Below, piece by piece: positions 35,217 to 46,602 of a DNA stretch of 64,000 nucleotides. The first letter of the stretch is position 1; each line of letters starts with the position of its first letter. The position numbers and the translations under genes are program-made. Source of the stretch: Valencia hispanica. Lineage: Eukaryota; Chordata; Actinopteri; Cyprinodontiformes; Valenciidae. The notes below the pieces were generated by a model. The model searched no databases and had not been told where the DNA came from. It saw nothing but the letters and a program-made list of their open reading frames with translations. The stretch lies in contig OY747705.1 in NCBI GenBank assembly GCA_963556495.2, positions 29,718,501 through 29,782,500 on the forward strand. Direction: 5' to 3'.

Positions 35217-35987
35217 GTCTCTCATTACTATTGTACTTTCCATTTTGGTAAAGACACATCATCACACTAACATTAAAATCAAGTAAAAACGAAAGGCGAT
35301 GGATCTCTTGACTCTGTGTTTGACTCTTACACAGGTGGTCATGTATGGAAGTGTGCAGGCAGTCTTTCAGCATGGCATCATGGCACCTTTTCGCCGCCCT
35401 CGAAGAGATCCACCTCCTCCAGAGCTGGAGCATCCCCAGCATCCTCCTCCAAGAATTGAGGACCGTGGTCACTCTGCTGGAGGAGATGCACCTGCTCATG
35501 CACCTGCACTTCTAATTGCTCAACAGCACCTCCCACAGCACCATGGTGATAATGCCAGGTTAGACAGGACTAACATTCACTGCAGACGACCCAACAGAGT
35601 CAGGCAGGATTGAGCACCCATTGGTGTGGAGATACTAAAAGCTGCAGACCCTCTGTTCAGGGAGGATCAACTAGATGGTGAACAGCATGAGGAAGGACCT
35701 GAGGTAGCGGGGAACATTTCTGTGTCTAAAGATCAGGTGGAGACCCCAGTGAAAGTAGGAGAAAGTGCTGCTGCTAAGAATAACCAACCAAAAAACCGAC
35801 AAACTGAATCAAATACATTGCAAGCAAAGAAGAAACGGATACAAATAAAGGAGGAAAGTTCTCAAGATGAACCCAATAGAGACCGTACAGCAGACCAATT
35901 CCAGCCAACAGAGATGCAACATTCACAGACTGATGTTCAGGTGAGTTGCTTTTAATATGCATCAAACTAGATCAAATTAGGAAGTTA
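35217..35987 (+). repeat. Segment nearly identical to copy B (15020-15790)
   Basis: From the 3' end of the TM3 exon (ATTACTATTGTACTTTCC) through the intron, the tail exon and its donor, copy C follows copy B closely, unlike the exons upstream. The homology then resumes at 40719 after the transposon nest, and runs to about 41391 and 43790. Confidence 0.85.
35335..35940 (+). pseudogene. Copy C tail exon with nonsense codon
   Basis: 202 codons with [19 protein letters not shown]. It differs from copy B by few substitutions and a 12-base insertion adding AHAP. TGA at 35611-35613 replaces the AGA of copy B; beyond it the frame stays open to SQTDVQ. The product would end about 92 residues into the tail exon. 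Confidence 0.85.
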
Positions 35988-37042
35988 TGTTAGGAGTCTG
36001 TTGCTGTATGCTGGTGGATGGGTGGTGTTTTTCTCTGTTACCTCTCTCCTTAGGGTGTGATTGGCAGGTGCTGCTACAGCAGCTGCTCATCAAGCCTCAT
36101 CATCAGCTCCAGTTCAAAAGGGGAGTGGCTCCTGGAGGCTGACGCCAGATGGTTCCACACCCAAGCGTGTTCCTCTCCCAAGATTCCCCTGAGATCACTC
36201 GTCGTTCCCAAGCTCCACACCCGCATCGAGTCCTCTGCTGGTTATCCTCACACTTGGTCCAGATCTAATGAACTTCAATGTTCAAGTCAACTCACCAAGA
36301 CAGAGCTCCTCCAGATTCGCTCCTGGTCAGCCTCCACCGCTCCTCCTGGAACACACAAAATACAGCTCTCACCTGAGCCGTTCGCCGCAGCCGCCTGCCT
36401 GTCCACCCTCCAACGAGTATACCAGAGAACCTGCCAAAGAACGGAAACACGGATTAGACTCACCATCTACAACCTGCAAGATCGGAATCTACCACCGTGA
36501 CCACTCATCCCCAGCCAACCTCAGCTAACAGCCTCCTACTTCCTACTTACCTTCCCAACTTTCCTTCTCCTCAGTGGCGTGTCTAGGGGGTGGCACCCCT
36601 ACAATCTGATAGGCCACCCCAGGTGACCCCCCAGAACCAGAACGATCAGGGCTGTCAACTCTCACACTTACGCTGTGAGATACACGCCTTTGAGTTCCCT
36701 CTTGGTGCCGCCGCCATTGAAGTCTGTTTGCTTTTCATCTGGATCTCTACTGCAACGCGGGTAGGCTACTAATTATTTTGGCCACGTAAAATATCACTCA
36801 GCTTGTCACTTCCCAATTGGGTCATCATTTATATACTATCATGTGCGCTGCCAACCATGCTAACCCAGTTTAACCCAACTGTTAGTTTTAACTCTTTAAG
36901 CGCCAAAAGTCGCAAATATTATTCCTCATGTAGTTACTACTTTACACCAAGAGTATTTAAAGGTTGACAACCGCCCGCAAGTGGGGGAGTCTTAGTAGCA
37001 GTCAGAGCATAGAGAGAGTGAATTGTAGAGAGAAAACTTACC

Positions 37043-37165
37043 ATGGCGAGAGGTCTGTTCACTGCTGACGAAGCACTTCAAGTAATTGCTGATTCAGATT
37101 CTGAGGAAGAATATTCCCTTTCTGATAAATATATCCAGCGAGACAGAAAGTGTTTCAGCGCGTAG
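37043..37165 (+). pseudogene. piggyBac transposase N-terminal remnant
   Basis: An ATG in AACTTACCATGGCG opens a 40-codon frame with FTADEALQVIADSDSEEE, the acidic Asp/Ser start usual for PGBD-type transposases, then a stop. No DDD catalytic core is left in the element. Confidence 0.6.
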
Positions 37166-37456
37166 CGACAGCCAGTCCATTCGCCATGATAATCCAAGCG
37201 CGCGTAAAATGGGCCTGACGCACAGCTTCAGCTTGTCCAGGTTGGGAGGATGGAACGAGGAGCCGGTAGCAGTGGGGTTCAAAACACTGCAGCTGCTCCT
37301 GATAGCCATGACGGTACACAAGCAGCACATTTAGCGTCTGATGCTCTGCTTCACCGGAGAAGGGGAGGTGGAGGCGGTACCAGAGGGGGTCAAAACAGTG
37401 CTGCGTCTTTAGCGCGCAGCCAGTGTTGCCAACTTCGCGACTTTATCACCATTTTT

Positions 37457-37645
37457 TTAAAAGGTTTTTGTGGCCACAGTGGCCTTTATTTACAGTGGAC
37501 AGGTTACAGAAAGGGGAGATAAGTGGGGGTAGAGACACTCGGCAAATGTCCTCGGGCTGGAGTCGAACCCGGGACAGCCGCATCGAGGGCTAAGGCCTCT
37601 GAACATGGGGCGCCCGTCCTAAACCACTGTGCCACGCGACACCCC
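37457..37645 (-). repeat. SINE-like repeat
   Basis: It contains GGAGTCGAACCCGGGACAG and GGGGCGCCCGTCCTAAACCA, the tRNA-like B-box style phrases of a repeat frequent in fish. It ends GCCACGCGACACCCC. Orientation uncertain. Confidence 0.5.
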
Positions 37646-37980
37646 AACTTTGTTGCCATTTCGTACAACTTTTCAGACCCCCTCAACGACTTTCCTTTTT
37701 TTCAAAAAGCGCCTAGCGACAAATCTAGCGACATTTTTGACCACCCTTATCTACTTTCTGTGAAACGTTGTCGCCGATATTTCCTGCAGTTTAGAGACCC
37801 AGCTTGCTCCTTCCCAAAGGGAATGATCTGCATGATCAGACTATGTCCACTGACCAATCATAAACCTTTTTTGGTTCATTTCATCCACTCACAAACGAAG
37901 TTGTTTTGTAGTTAATATTAATTTAAAAATAAAAAAATTAATCTGCATGTATATAAGACCGATCTTTCAACGGGAATTAA

Positions 37981-38522
37981 GGCCCCGTTTACACGAAGGA
38001 AAGATGCAGATATTTCCCTGCGGTTTGGCCTCTCATTTACACGAAAAACACGTTTTTATCACAGAAAACGATTATTTCTATAAACTCCAGCCAAAGCGGA
38101 GATTTGCGTTTTCTCCGTTTTAAGCGTTTGCGTGTGGACAGAAATAACCTGAGTTTTCGGCTCCGCAACGTCACTTTCCGCGACAAAAATGCTACGACAT
38201 CACTTGTGCGACTTGTGTTTACACTCAGAAACAGCATCTATGCCCTCAGAGATATGTTGGCATCTTTGATTGTCCAAGCGCTTTTTGCTTGCTTGTTTTT
38301 ACAAGCTCAATTACTGCTCGATGTAGAAGTGAGAACATAGAAAGTTACTCTTGAGTGGATAGGATTTGGGGGAACTACTGCCCCCTACAGGTTTGGCATG
38401 TCTATGAATGTGCTTAACAACACACTTATGCGGTTAGGTGTGGGCGGGCGGAGATGTTTTTTAAAACGAGGTGGTGAGGATATTCGGTTTTTTTTAAATC
38501 CCGGTTTCGTGGGCTCATAGCC
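37981..38522. mobile_element. Harbinger-like MITE with TAA duplication
   Basis: It starts GGCCCCGTTTACACGA and ends TCGTGGGCTCATAGCC. TAA flanks both sides (37978-37980 and 38523-38525). The empty site GGAATTAAGGCAGAAG is preserved in the sister copies at 29095 and 30160, proving the boundaries. Confidence 0.8.
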
Positions 38523-38631
38523 TAAGGCAGAAGCTTGTCTGTACTACGCTGCATCGCACACCTGTGGTGCATTCAAGAAACGTTCGAAATGTATGGTGAG
38601 TTCAAAACGTAGGACATTTAAAACTTATGAC

Positions 38632-39431
38632 AAAGGTTGCCCTTTGTCACCGATCCTGTTCATAACTTTTATGGACGGGATTTCTAGGCACAGCCAAGGT
38701 GTTGAGGGGATCCGCTTTGGTGGCCTCAGGATCGGGTCTCTGCTTTTTGCAGATGACGTAGTCCTGTTGGCTTCATCAGAACGTGATCTACAGCTTTCGC
38801 TGGGGCGGGTTCGCAGCTGAGTGTGAAGCGGGTGGGATGAGATTCAGCACCTCCAAATCCGAGGCCATGGTCTTGAGCCGGAAAAGGGTGGGGTGCCTTC
38901 TCCAGGTCGGGGATGAGGTCCTTCTCCAAGTGGAGGAGTTTATCTGGGGGTCTTGTTCACGAATGAGGGAAAAATGAAGCGGGAGATCGATAGACGGATT
39001 GGTAGGGCATCTGCAGTTATGCGGGCGCTGTACCGGTCTGTCGCGGTGAAGCGAGAGCTGAGCCGAAAGGCAAAGCTCTTGATTTACCGGTCGATCTACG
39101 TTCCTACCCATCTATGGTCACGAACTCTGGGTGGTGACCAAAAGAACGAGATCGCAGATACAAGCGGCTGAAATGAGTTTCCTTCGTAGAGTGTCTGGGC
39201 TCTCCCTTAGAGATAGGGTGAGAAGCTCAGTCATCCGGAGGGGCCTCAGAGTAGAGCCGCTGCTCCTCCACATCGAGAGGAGTCAGTTGAGGTGGCTCGG
39301 GCATCTGGTCAGGATGCCTCCTGGACGCCTCCCTGGTGAGGTGTTTCGGGCACGTCCCACCGGGAGGAGGCCCAGGGGAAGACCCAGGACACGCTGGAGG
39401 GACTATGTTCTCGGCATTCAGTCTATGGTAT
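38632..39431 (+). mobile_element. Rex3/RTE-type LINE fragment
   Basis: C-terminal part of an RTE-clade reverse transcriptase: GCPLSPILFITFMDGISR, LLFADDVVLLASS, then in other frames RALYRSVAVKRELSRKAKLL and QLRWLGHLVRMPPGRLPGEV, ending GRPRTRWRDYV. Three frames are used, so it is dead. The catalytic FADD box is kept. It sits inside the hAT-like element. Confidence 0.85.
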
Positions 39432-40718
39432 GACGTCATCTGGCGTCATCTAGCGACTTTCTGGGGCAACTTCAGCTACTTTCTGTCTGAGACAGTTGGC
39501 AACACTGCGCACAGCAGCAGGGAGCCTGTTAGCCATGAGTCTCCAAGCAGCACATTTCAGGTCCGATGCTTCGTTCCATCGTGTCCGGGGTATGAGAAAG
39601 GAAAGTGGTGGCAGAAGTAGGAGCTTTCCAAACACAGCTAATGGTAACAAATGAGGCAGTGATGTAAAAACCCACAGAAATAGAAGCAGACGCGGGAGAT
39701 ACTCCAGGTGGAATAGGTCTGTGTGCAGTACCTTGCAATGAAAGATACCACACACTGAAGCACTACTAGCAATGTCATCTAGATTGGTAAACATCTGCAA
39801 ATATAAAAAACTCCAAAGAAACTAAAAAAAAAGACCTCTCCAAAAAACAAAAAGAAAAAAACAATAAAAAATGAATCTAAAATATAAAAAAAGATGAACA
39901 TCTGTAAAATGTAAGAAATCCAATATGACCGCCACATGATGAAGTCATGATATGCAAATTAGATGAGTGAATCTGTTCCGATCACAAACTTTGGGTGATA
40001 CTGAAGATTTTTATAATTTACAATATGGCTTAATCTCTAACCATATTTAAGCTACAAGCTTTTGAAATAGTGATATCAAAATGTAAGATTTTACTGAAAA
40101 AACCCAGGCGCCTAAAAAGTTAAGTGTAAAATAGCATGTAGTATAGTTACAATGTGTGTCCCTGTGTTCCAGTAACACACGCAGATCTGGTAAATTACCA
40201 TAGTTGGGACGGACAGGCTTTGTAATGCTTTTTTTGTTGTTGTTAAAGACTGTTAGTTACTAGCTCACATCCTAAATTACAATTATTCAAAATATGCATT
40301 GCAGTTTCAGCAATTGTTTTAAAAGAGGGAAAAATGTCTGTTTTATTTTAAAACATTTAGCAGAAAGACGGCGCGGGACATTTCTTTTTTTTTTTTTACT
40401 GCGAATCCTTGATTTATGGGTGCCACCCCAGCAGAACTAGGTGCCCCTCTTGTGCCACCCCTGAAAAAAAAAAAGTCTGGACAAGCCACTGCTTCTCCTG
40501 GCGACCAAGTAAGATCATCTTCTTCCATATTCTCAGTCTACCGGATCTAAACCATTCAATAGCCACTTATCTGGTCATTTGCAGATTGTCCCGTTTCCCG
40601 AACTCCTGTCTGGCCTTTTCCGAATTCCTGCCTTTGTCCTGCAAAATAATGAACCCATAAACTGTTACTCTGCTGTCTGGAGTTGTGCCTGATTTAGAGT
40701 CACTTGGAAAACATGACA

Positions 40719-41391
40719 GGTTAATCTCAGTTTCTGGGTGTCCCTTTACGTGGGAATTTTATTTTTCACTGCTAGAGTGCCATGCAGGCACAAAAAGGAT
40801 GGTGAATAACAACCTGCAACATAAACTTGTAAACTTGATTTTTTTTAAACAATTGTTTTTTTATGCTGATGATTGTGACGTGTTTGTGAATGTGTTTCAC
40901 CATTAATCTTAAGTTTCCTTTTTTTGTTTTCTATTCTATTTTTATTTAGGAATGCACGATATATCAGCATTAAAGGGGACATTGTTATGATCCTTAGATG
41001 TTTGTGTTTTAAGTTTCAGTTATTCAATTTCCTTATTCAACACATCTTATCATTTTTAGTTTATTTCTAGGTGTTGGCTTCTGTTATGTTTTACTTTAGG
41101 ATTTTAGTGTTGCGATTTTTGGCATTATGGCACCTTTTTGCCACCCTTGAAGTGCCTTATTGTAACATCACAATAATGCGAAATTGCATATAACCGCCCC
41201 TCACCTATCAAACCTAAGAGCTGAGCTGATGAGATCACATTATGCGAGAGTGATTTTGTGCAAAGAACTTCATTAACAAATGTTGTACAGACCACAGACT
41301 TATTATAATTTGTTTAAAATTAGGGATAATATGTGTCCTTTAACATGGCATTAGAAAATGTTAGTAATTTTTTAACACATTGATATCTGGT
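40719..41391 (+). repeat. Copy-B-like intron segment after the nest, with decayed MITE
   Basis: Matches 15788-16435 of copy B (GTGCCATGCAGGCACAA, TTCATTAACA), including the TTAA-type MITE at 40971-41343. Within the MITE, 41121-41152 resembles a piece of the CLCC1 tail exon. Confidence 0.7.
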
Positions 41392-43783
41392 TGACTTGCA
41401 TACAGCAAGCCCGAGATGGTGAACGAACTTCTGGCCAGAGCCAACAATGTGCAGACCCACCCCCCACCACGCTCATCATTGGTGACTCCATCATGAAGAA
41501 TGCGAGGATAGGAGGAGCGCTCACTCTGTTTTTTCCTGGAGCCACCGTGATGGACATTGCAGAAAAAAATCCTGGACCTCATTGAACTCCACTCATGTGT
41601 GAGTAAGGTTTTAATTCATGCTAGCACCAATGCAATTCACAAGCAGCAGTCCGAGCTCCTGAAGCGTGATTTTATCCACCTTTTTTATCTTTTAATAAAC
41701 TCACATGTGTCTGTTTTTATTTTTGGTCCCACTCCCACCTTTGGCAGAGGAATTGGTCATTTTAGCAGACTTTAATCTCTAAACACTTGGCTTTCCTCTG
41801 CCACTGTTATGCACAACATTGGTTTTTAGACAACTTTAATATTTTCTGACGCAAGAGGCACCTGTTTGGGGTGGGTGGGCTTCACCTGAACAGACTGGGC
41901 ACCTGCATGCTGGCAGTGAGTCTGGCATGTCCATAACCCCCCAAAACCAAAACTCCCACTTTCCTTAAATCATACAGTCACTCCATTTCCAGTCACTATC
42001 AATATGGCACTTTTTAATGTTTGCTCTCGGCTGAGCAAGACTTTTATTATCAATGATCTGATTTTAGACCATAATCTTGATTGTTTATTTTTAACGGAAA
42101 CGTGGCTGAATGCACATGCCCTGTTGTTCTTACAGAGGCCTCCCCACCAATTTAGTTTTATTTTATTTTTTGTATCCCATGGTTTTATCCCATTATTTAT
42201 CACCCAGTGCTCCTACCTAGTTCCAGTCCTGGGGTTCCGCTCTCTCTCTGCCAGCCCCGGGAGGGCCCCGCACTGAAACCCAAGCCTCCTTCAGATGGAA
42301 GTCTTTTCTGCCGCCTTTAAAGGGGCGATGGTGAAGCCCCTGCTAAAGAAGAACAATTTAGATTTTAATGACTTTTTTTTAATGACTGGTATCTAACATA
42401 CCGTTAAGCAAAATTTTAGAAAAGCTTATTTTGATTCAACTTAGTGATTTTTATTCATGTTAATAAATTCCCAGACAAATCTCACTCTGGTTTTAGGGTG
42501 AACCACTGTACAGAGACTGCCCTCTTAAAGATTTTAAATTATTTCAGATTAAACTACGATGCAGAGAGATTGACAGTGTTGGTTCAACTGGATCTAAGCA
42601 CTGCCTTTGATACAGTAGACCACACTATTCTTTTAACTTGTTTTAAAACAGATTGGCCTCTCTGGTGCTGTTCACAAATGATTCACATCCTATCTCACAG
42701 ACAGGACTTTTATGGTAAGTTTAGATACCTGCTCCTCCAAGGTCCACAAGATTACATGTGGTGTGCCCCCGGGTTAAATTTTAGGCCCAGTTCTTATTAA
42801 CCTTTATATGCTCCCTCTTGGGGGTGTCATCAGAAGACATGGAGTTAACTTTCACAGTTATGCTTACGATGCACAGTTGTACACCTCCGTGTCTCCCGAT
42901 GACACACGGCCAATAGATGCACTTTTTAACTGGATTTCAGACATCAAATTCTGGATGGCAGAAGACTTTCTCCAGCTCAGCTAGTTTTAGTCATCGGTCC
43001 TGAGGCTCAGAGAGAGAAAATTTTACCAAAACTACAATCACTGTCTTTTAATTCTTCTTTACAAGTCAAGAACCTGGGCGTGATTTTTGATTCAGAGCGT
43101 ACTTTTATCCCTCACATTTAAAAATATCACTAAAATAGGTTTTTATCATCTAAAGAACATAGCCAGAGGCCATCCCATTCTCCCTTGGACACTGATGCAT
43201 GCTTTTATCACCAGTAGAATTGATTACTGTAATGCCCTGCTTTCTGGTCTTCCCAAAAAGAGTAACTCAGGTTTACAACTTCTACAAAATTCAGCAGCAC
43301 ATGCCCTGATAAAGACCAGGAGGTGGGAGCATGTTACACCTGTCTTAAATTCATTGCGGTGGCTCCCCATATAATTTAGGATCGATTTTAACGTTGTTTT
43401 AATGGTTTTTAAGTGTCTTAATGGTCTTGGGCCTTATCTTTCAGAACTGGTTTTGCCAAATAAACCTTCACAGTCTTTGTGCTCCTCTGGGTGCCCTGTG
43501 TCAGTGCCTTGGCTTCTGCTGTTTATGTGCTGCTGCCAGTGCAGATGGCTCTTTTGATGGCATTTCCTTACCTTACCTGGCTCCTCTGTACTCGGCCCAA
43601 TGTCCTTTTTATTGTTGCTCTTGAGTGTATGTGCGCATGGGGGTTGGGGGGTATAATTGTGATCATGCTTTTAAATCTGTGGGGGAGGGATGGGAATGTG
43701 GTTTATGTGGAGTCATTTTAATCTGTAAAGCACCCCGAGTTACAATGTTTGTATGCTTTACAAATAAAGTTTGATTGACTGCT
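41392..43783 (+). mobile_element. 5'-truncated L2 LINE, degraded
   Basis: Same family as 783-5344 but on the + strand. ORF1 remnants (TTLIIGDSIMKN), ORF2 remnants (LFLTETWL; then a deletion; [42 protein letters not shown]) and the 3' end AAATAAAGTTTGATTGA. Several frameshifts and a large deletion remove most of the endonuclease. Copy B shows the empty site (ATCTGGTTGATGTCAACC). Confidence 0.88.
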
Positions 43784-43794
43784 TTCAACCAATG

Positions 43795-43799
<5 letters not shown>

Positions 43800-43847
<48 letters not shown>

Positions 43848-43876
43848 CCACACGTACATACATACATACATACATA
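43800..43876. repeat. Compound microsatellite
   Basis: (TA)n for about 30 bases, then (CA)n, then (CATA)n. It follows the L2 3' end and marks where similarity to the copy B flank stops. Confidence 0.95.
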
Positions 43877-45897
43877 TTACACCCACTATTGTTTGTTAAG
43901 GATGAGCAAATATGCCCATTGTCACAGTAGAGTAGCTGTAAGGTGTTTACTGTGTTCATCAGAGAGACAGCCTGAGGAAAGAACTGTCTCTGTGGACAGT
44001 CTAATTAAACTGAGTAATTACCTCAAGTGTATCAAGTAAAAAAAGCATCAATATCAAAAGAGAAAGCAAGATATTTTATATTAAAACTTTCAACTTAAGT
44101 TTAAAGAATGGTAATGATAAAAATAAGAGGTGGGATTTTTTCACCTCTGAGACATGAAGTTCCTTTCCCCCGATGCAAATCTGAATCACTCCCTTTATGT
44201 AGAATTTTTAAACCTAAAAAGAAAAACTGTTAAAAGTGATGACAAGTGTACATTTCGGGTGCTATAACTGAAGGCAGCAAAGTGACCAATGGAGATCAGA
44301 ATGCCTCTCTATTAGCTTCAATTTATCATTATCATTTACCATTTTCAGTTAGCTAAAGACCTTTTAAAGAGATTTTGGATGACCTGATAATAGCTATAAT
44401 TTAGCCTTGAAAATATAACTGGTTACTCTCAATCTATGACAATCTGTAACTGTAAAAGATCTGGAATTCATTTTAATGTTCTATGCTGGTCTAAAGAAAT
44501 ACAAGTTTAGGATACTGTCATACACCCTGCTGGTATGTGTCATTTTCATGACAGGTTTACATTCTTTTATTCCGGTTGTACAAGAAATGCCTTAGGTTTC
44601 CATTTCACTGGAAAGGTAATAAGTTTAATTTCCTTTGTTACTGTATGTTATAAGGACGTTGTTTCGACGTTGGCTTGCTTAGTGGGAAGTTACACACAAA
44701 TAGGCTGACACAAGTTACAAATCAAGTATTACGCGCACACAGCTCTTTTGAGACTATTTTCTCTCCATACTTTTCTGTCTTGCTCTAGCTCACCGAGGTG
44801 CTCTCCCCAAGGTTTAGATTCACGGGTTGGAGTGAGGGAGGTCATAGCCCCTCTTCTCCCCTCGTGTTACACTTGGGAATTTACAAGACCTGGTAACAAT
44901 GCAATACTTGACTGTATGCTAGTCAAGCTTAACAAATATCAGCATTTTTTTTACCCTTCATTGTGGTTTTGATCCAACAAAAATGGGTTGGGGTGTTGCG
45001 AGAATATATGTCCTTAGTATGCCCAAAGCAAGTAAAATTTCAGTACAAGGTCAAGTCTGTTCCCAGTGCGCATTGACCTCCTTGAGGGTTGCCCCGGCCC
45101 TTTTCAACATTCTTGTTTTTTGTGTTCATGGACAAGATGCAGTCAGGCAACGCAATAACAGTTTGCCAGTAAGAAAATCCTCCAATTGCAACAACTGCAG
45201 CCTATAATGAAATGGCAAATGCATCTGAACTGCAACTACTAGGAATATTTATATATATATAGGACCTCAAAATAAGGCTTTTCTCTATACATGACCAAAT
45301 TACACTAAATGAGAGGTTCCTGTTGCATAATACATAACCAGTTGGTGAAGCCTTATCCTTCACATTGGGGAAAACGGTGACTATTCCAAGGGCATAGGTC
45401 ATGCGGACATTGATTGGTGGGACCCTCCTACATAGGGTCAGTTTGAAATATAAGCACACTTTGAATTTTATGCCTGCAACACATCTCAAAAAAGTTGGGA
45501 CGGGGACAACAAAACGCTAGAAAAGTTGTGTAATAGACAACAATAAAAAAGGAACATTTCACAACTAATTAGGTTAACTGGCATCATGATTGGATATTTA
45601 AAAAAGCATCTGAGTCTATCAGAAGTGAAGGTAAAGGTTAACATTTGTCCAAATAATGAAACAATATAATAATGTTTCTTAACATGAAATTACGGGGGGG
45701 AAATGGGGATTTCATCATCTACATTACATAATATCATGAAAATATTGAGAGAATCCAGAAAAATCTTTGAAAACAGATGCCCCTGTCCTAACATTTTTGA
45801 GAAATGCTGTTGGCATCAAATTTAAAATGAAATATTTTCAAAAAAACAATTAACTTTTTTCTCTGTCAACAGTTTGCACATATATATATTTTTTTTC
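43877..45897. other. Region after copy C without recognised gene
   Basis: I searched here for the last exon of copy C (like 18391-18495) and did not find it. About 45000-45150 has a short LINE-like stretch (GGGTTGCCCCGGCCCTTTTC). The rest is unassigned. Confidence 0.35.
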
Positions 45898-46010
45898 AGG
45901 TCATGACGATACAATTGTTATTTCACAAAGGTTAATTGACATGAGATTTGTAACTGAACATGAAGGAACAGATCCAGGAAGTTGCACTGAGGGATACTTT
46001 GGAATGGAGA
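45898..46010 (+). other. Open stretch behind a strong splice acceptor, unassigned
   Basis: After TATTTTTTTTCAG at 45898 one frame reads HDDTIVISQRLIDMRFVTEH and on to a TAG near 46010. The sequence looks protein-like and is not an obvious transposon. I do not recognise it, and the complementary strand is open as well (45901-46272), so coding status is unresolved. Confidence 0.25.
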
Positions 46011-46602
46011 CATAGGAAAATATTAATCTTGGAGTGAGAAGCAAAGAATACAAGAACTCAAAGGTCTCAGAGTTACAACATCGGTTAACAGTCGGGCACT
46101 GAGTGACTGGCAGCCAGCTCCTCTTATCCAGCAGGTAATGAGCCTTGACGACAGGCAGGTGTGCACACCTGTAGGAACCGCCCTCCAGCAGGAGCTGCAG
46201 CTCCAGTCTGCACCGCGCCCTCTGGTGGATACCTGTGGGAAGATTTAAACCAAACAGACAAACAACCCACAATCCTGATAATCAGTGTCCTATCCTTACC
46301 ATCTAAAGCTTTGGAAAATAAGCATTTTAATAATTGCTAATATTTCTGAATATAAAAAAATGATCTATTTATAGAGCAGTTAATAATATAAATATTTGAT
46401 AGCCTACTTGAAGTTCTTCTGACCTACTACTAAGTGCAAGCTTTTCCAATCTTATTTCTTTTTTAGGCCGCCAGTCCATCACAGGGCAACACAGAGACAC
46501 AGGTAAAACAACTGTTGTGGGAATATTACCATGTAATTAGGATTTAATTAGGCTACATATTCTCTGTCTAGTGAATGTATCTAGGGCAAGATGACAAGTT
46601 AA

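Larger units (their letters stand above)
27000..35940 (+). pseudogene. CLCC1-like copy C, 5'-incomplete with a tail nonsense codon
   Basis: Seven exons follow copy B in order and phase: 27000-27089, 27280-27489, 31608-31748, 31833-31932, 33860-33957, 34953-35099, 35335-35940. They keep NIQSFLDGEDNWRTGALDDA, two membrane segments ending [27 protein letters not shown], and EPLKAFGEGIS. No signal-peptide exon is visible upstream, and the first exon is seven codons shorter than its counterpart, with a doubtful acceptor. The tail exon has TGA at 35611-35613 where copy B reads AGA; the frame is otherwise open to its GTGAGT donor. No final exon was found. All exons before the tail stay open despite strong divergence, so a truncated product keeping all three membrane segments cannot be excluded. 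I lean to a degrading gene. Confidence 0.75.
37421..39507. mobile_element. hAT-like element, third CAGTGTTGCCAAC copy
   Basis: Ends CAGTGTTGCCAACTTCGCG and GTTGGCAACACTG, flanked by CGCGCAGC and CGCACAGC (7 of 8). Its body matches 29794-30792 and is interrupted by a SINE-like unit, a Harbinger-like MITE and a Rex3 fragment. Confidence 0.82.
36892..40119 (+). mobile_element. piggyBac-type element, interior replaced by insertions
   Basis: Flanked by TTAA (36888-36891 and 40120-40123) with inverted ends CTCTTTAAGCGCC and GGCGCCTAAAAAG (11 of 13 match). From 37043 a frame reads MARGLFTADEALQVIADSDS, like the acidic N-terminus of piggyBac transposases, but stops at the TAG near 37163. Another hAT-like element is inserted at 37421. 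Confidence 0.8.
36572..40491. mobile_element. hAT element with 8-bp target duplication
   Basis: Terminal repeats CAGTGGCGTGTCTAG at the left and GTCTGGACAAGCCACTG at the right, each followed inward by a GGGTGGCA/TGCCACCC block. Flanked by CTTCTCCT on both sides (36564-36571 and 40492-40499). No transposase remains; most of the interior is a piggyBac insertion. Confidence 0.85.
35988..40718 (+). mobile_element. LTR-like insertion holding a transposon nest
   Basis: It starts TGTTAGGAGTCTG and ends AACATGACA (TG..CA), flanked by AGTTA (35983-35987) and GGTTA (40719-40723), a 5-base duplication with one mismatch. Copy B has an empty site, GAGGTTAATC. Without nested DNA it is about 800 bases, a plausible solo LTR. 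The outer layer is 35988-36571 and 40500-40718. Confidence 0.6.

Noticed and set aside
37523..37915. Open frame of 130 codons
   Set aside because: It spans a SINE-like repeat and hAT-like DNA; the length is a by-product of repeat sequence.
43800..43959. Frame encoding Tyr/Ile and Val/Cys repeats near 43.8 kb
   Set aside because: It is a translation of the TA/CA microsatellite.
45901..46272. Minus-strand open frame of 123 codons
   Set aside because: No recognisable motif, and the + strand in the same place has an equally good frame behind a splice acceptor; coding strand undecidable, so not listed as a gene.
46466..46501. A 36-base micro-exon-like stretch with perfect AG and GT borders (AASPSQGNTETQ)
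   Set aside because: The phrase GCCAGTCCATCACAGGGCAA is part of the dispersed repeat seen in several other places in the window, so the splice-like borders are coincidental.
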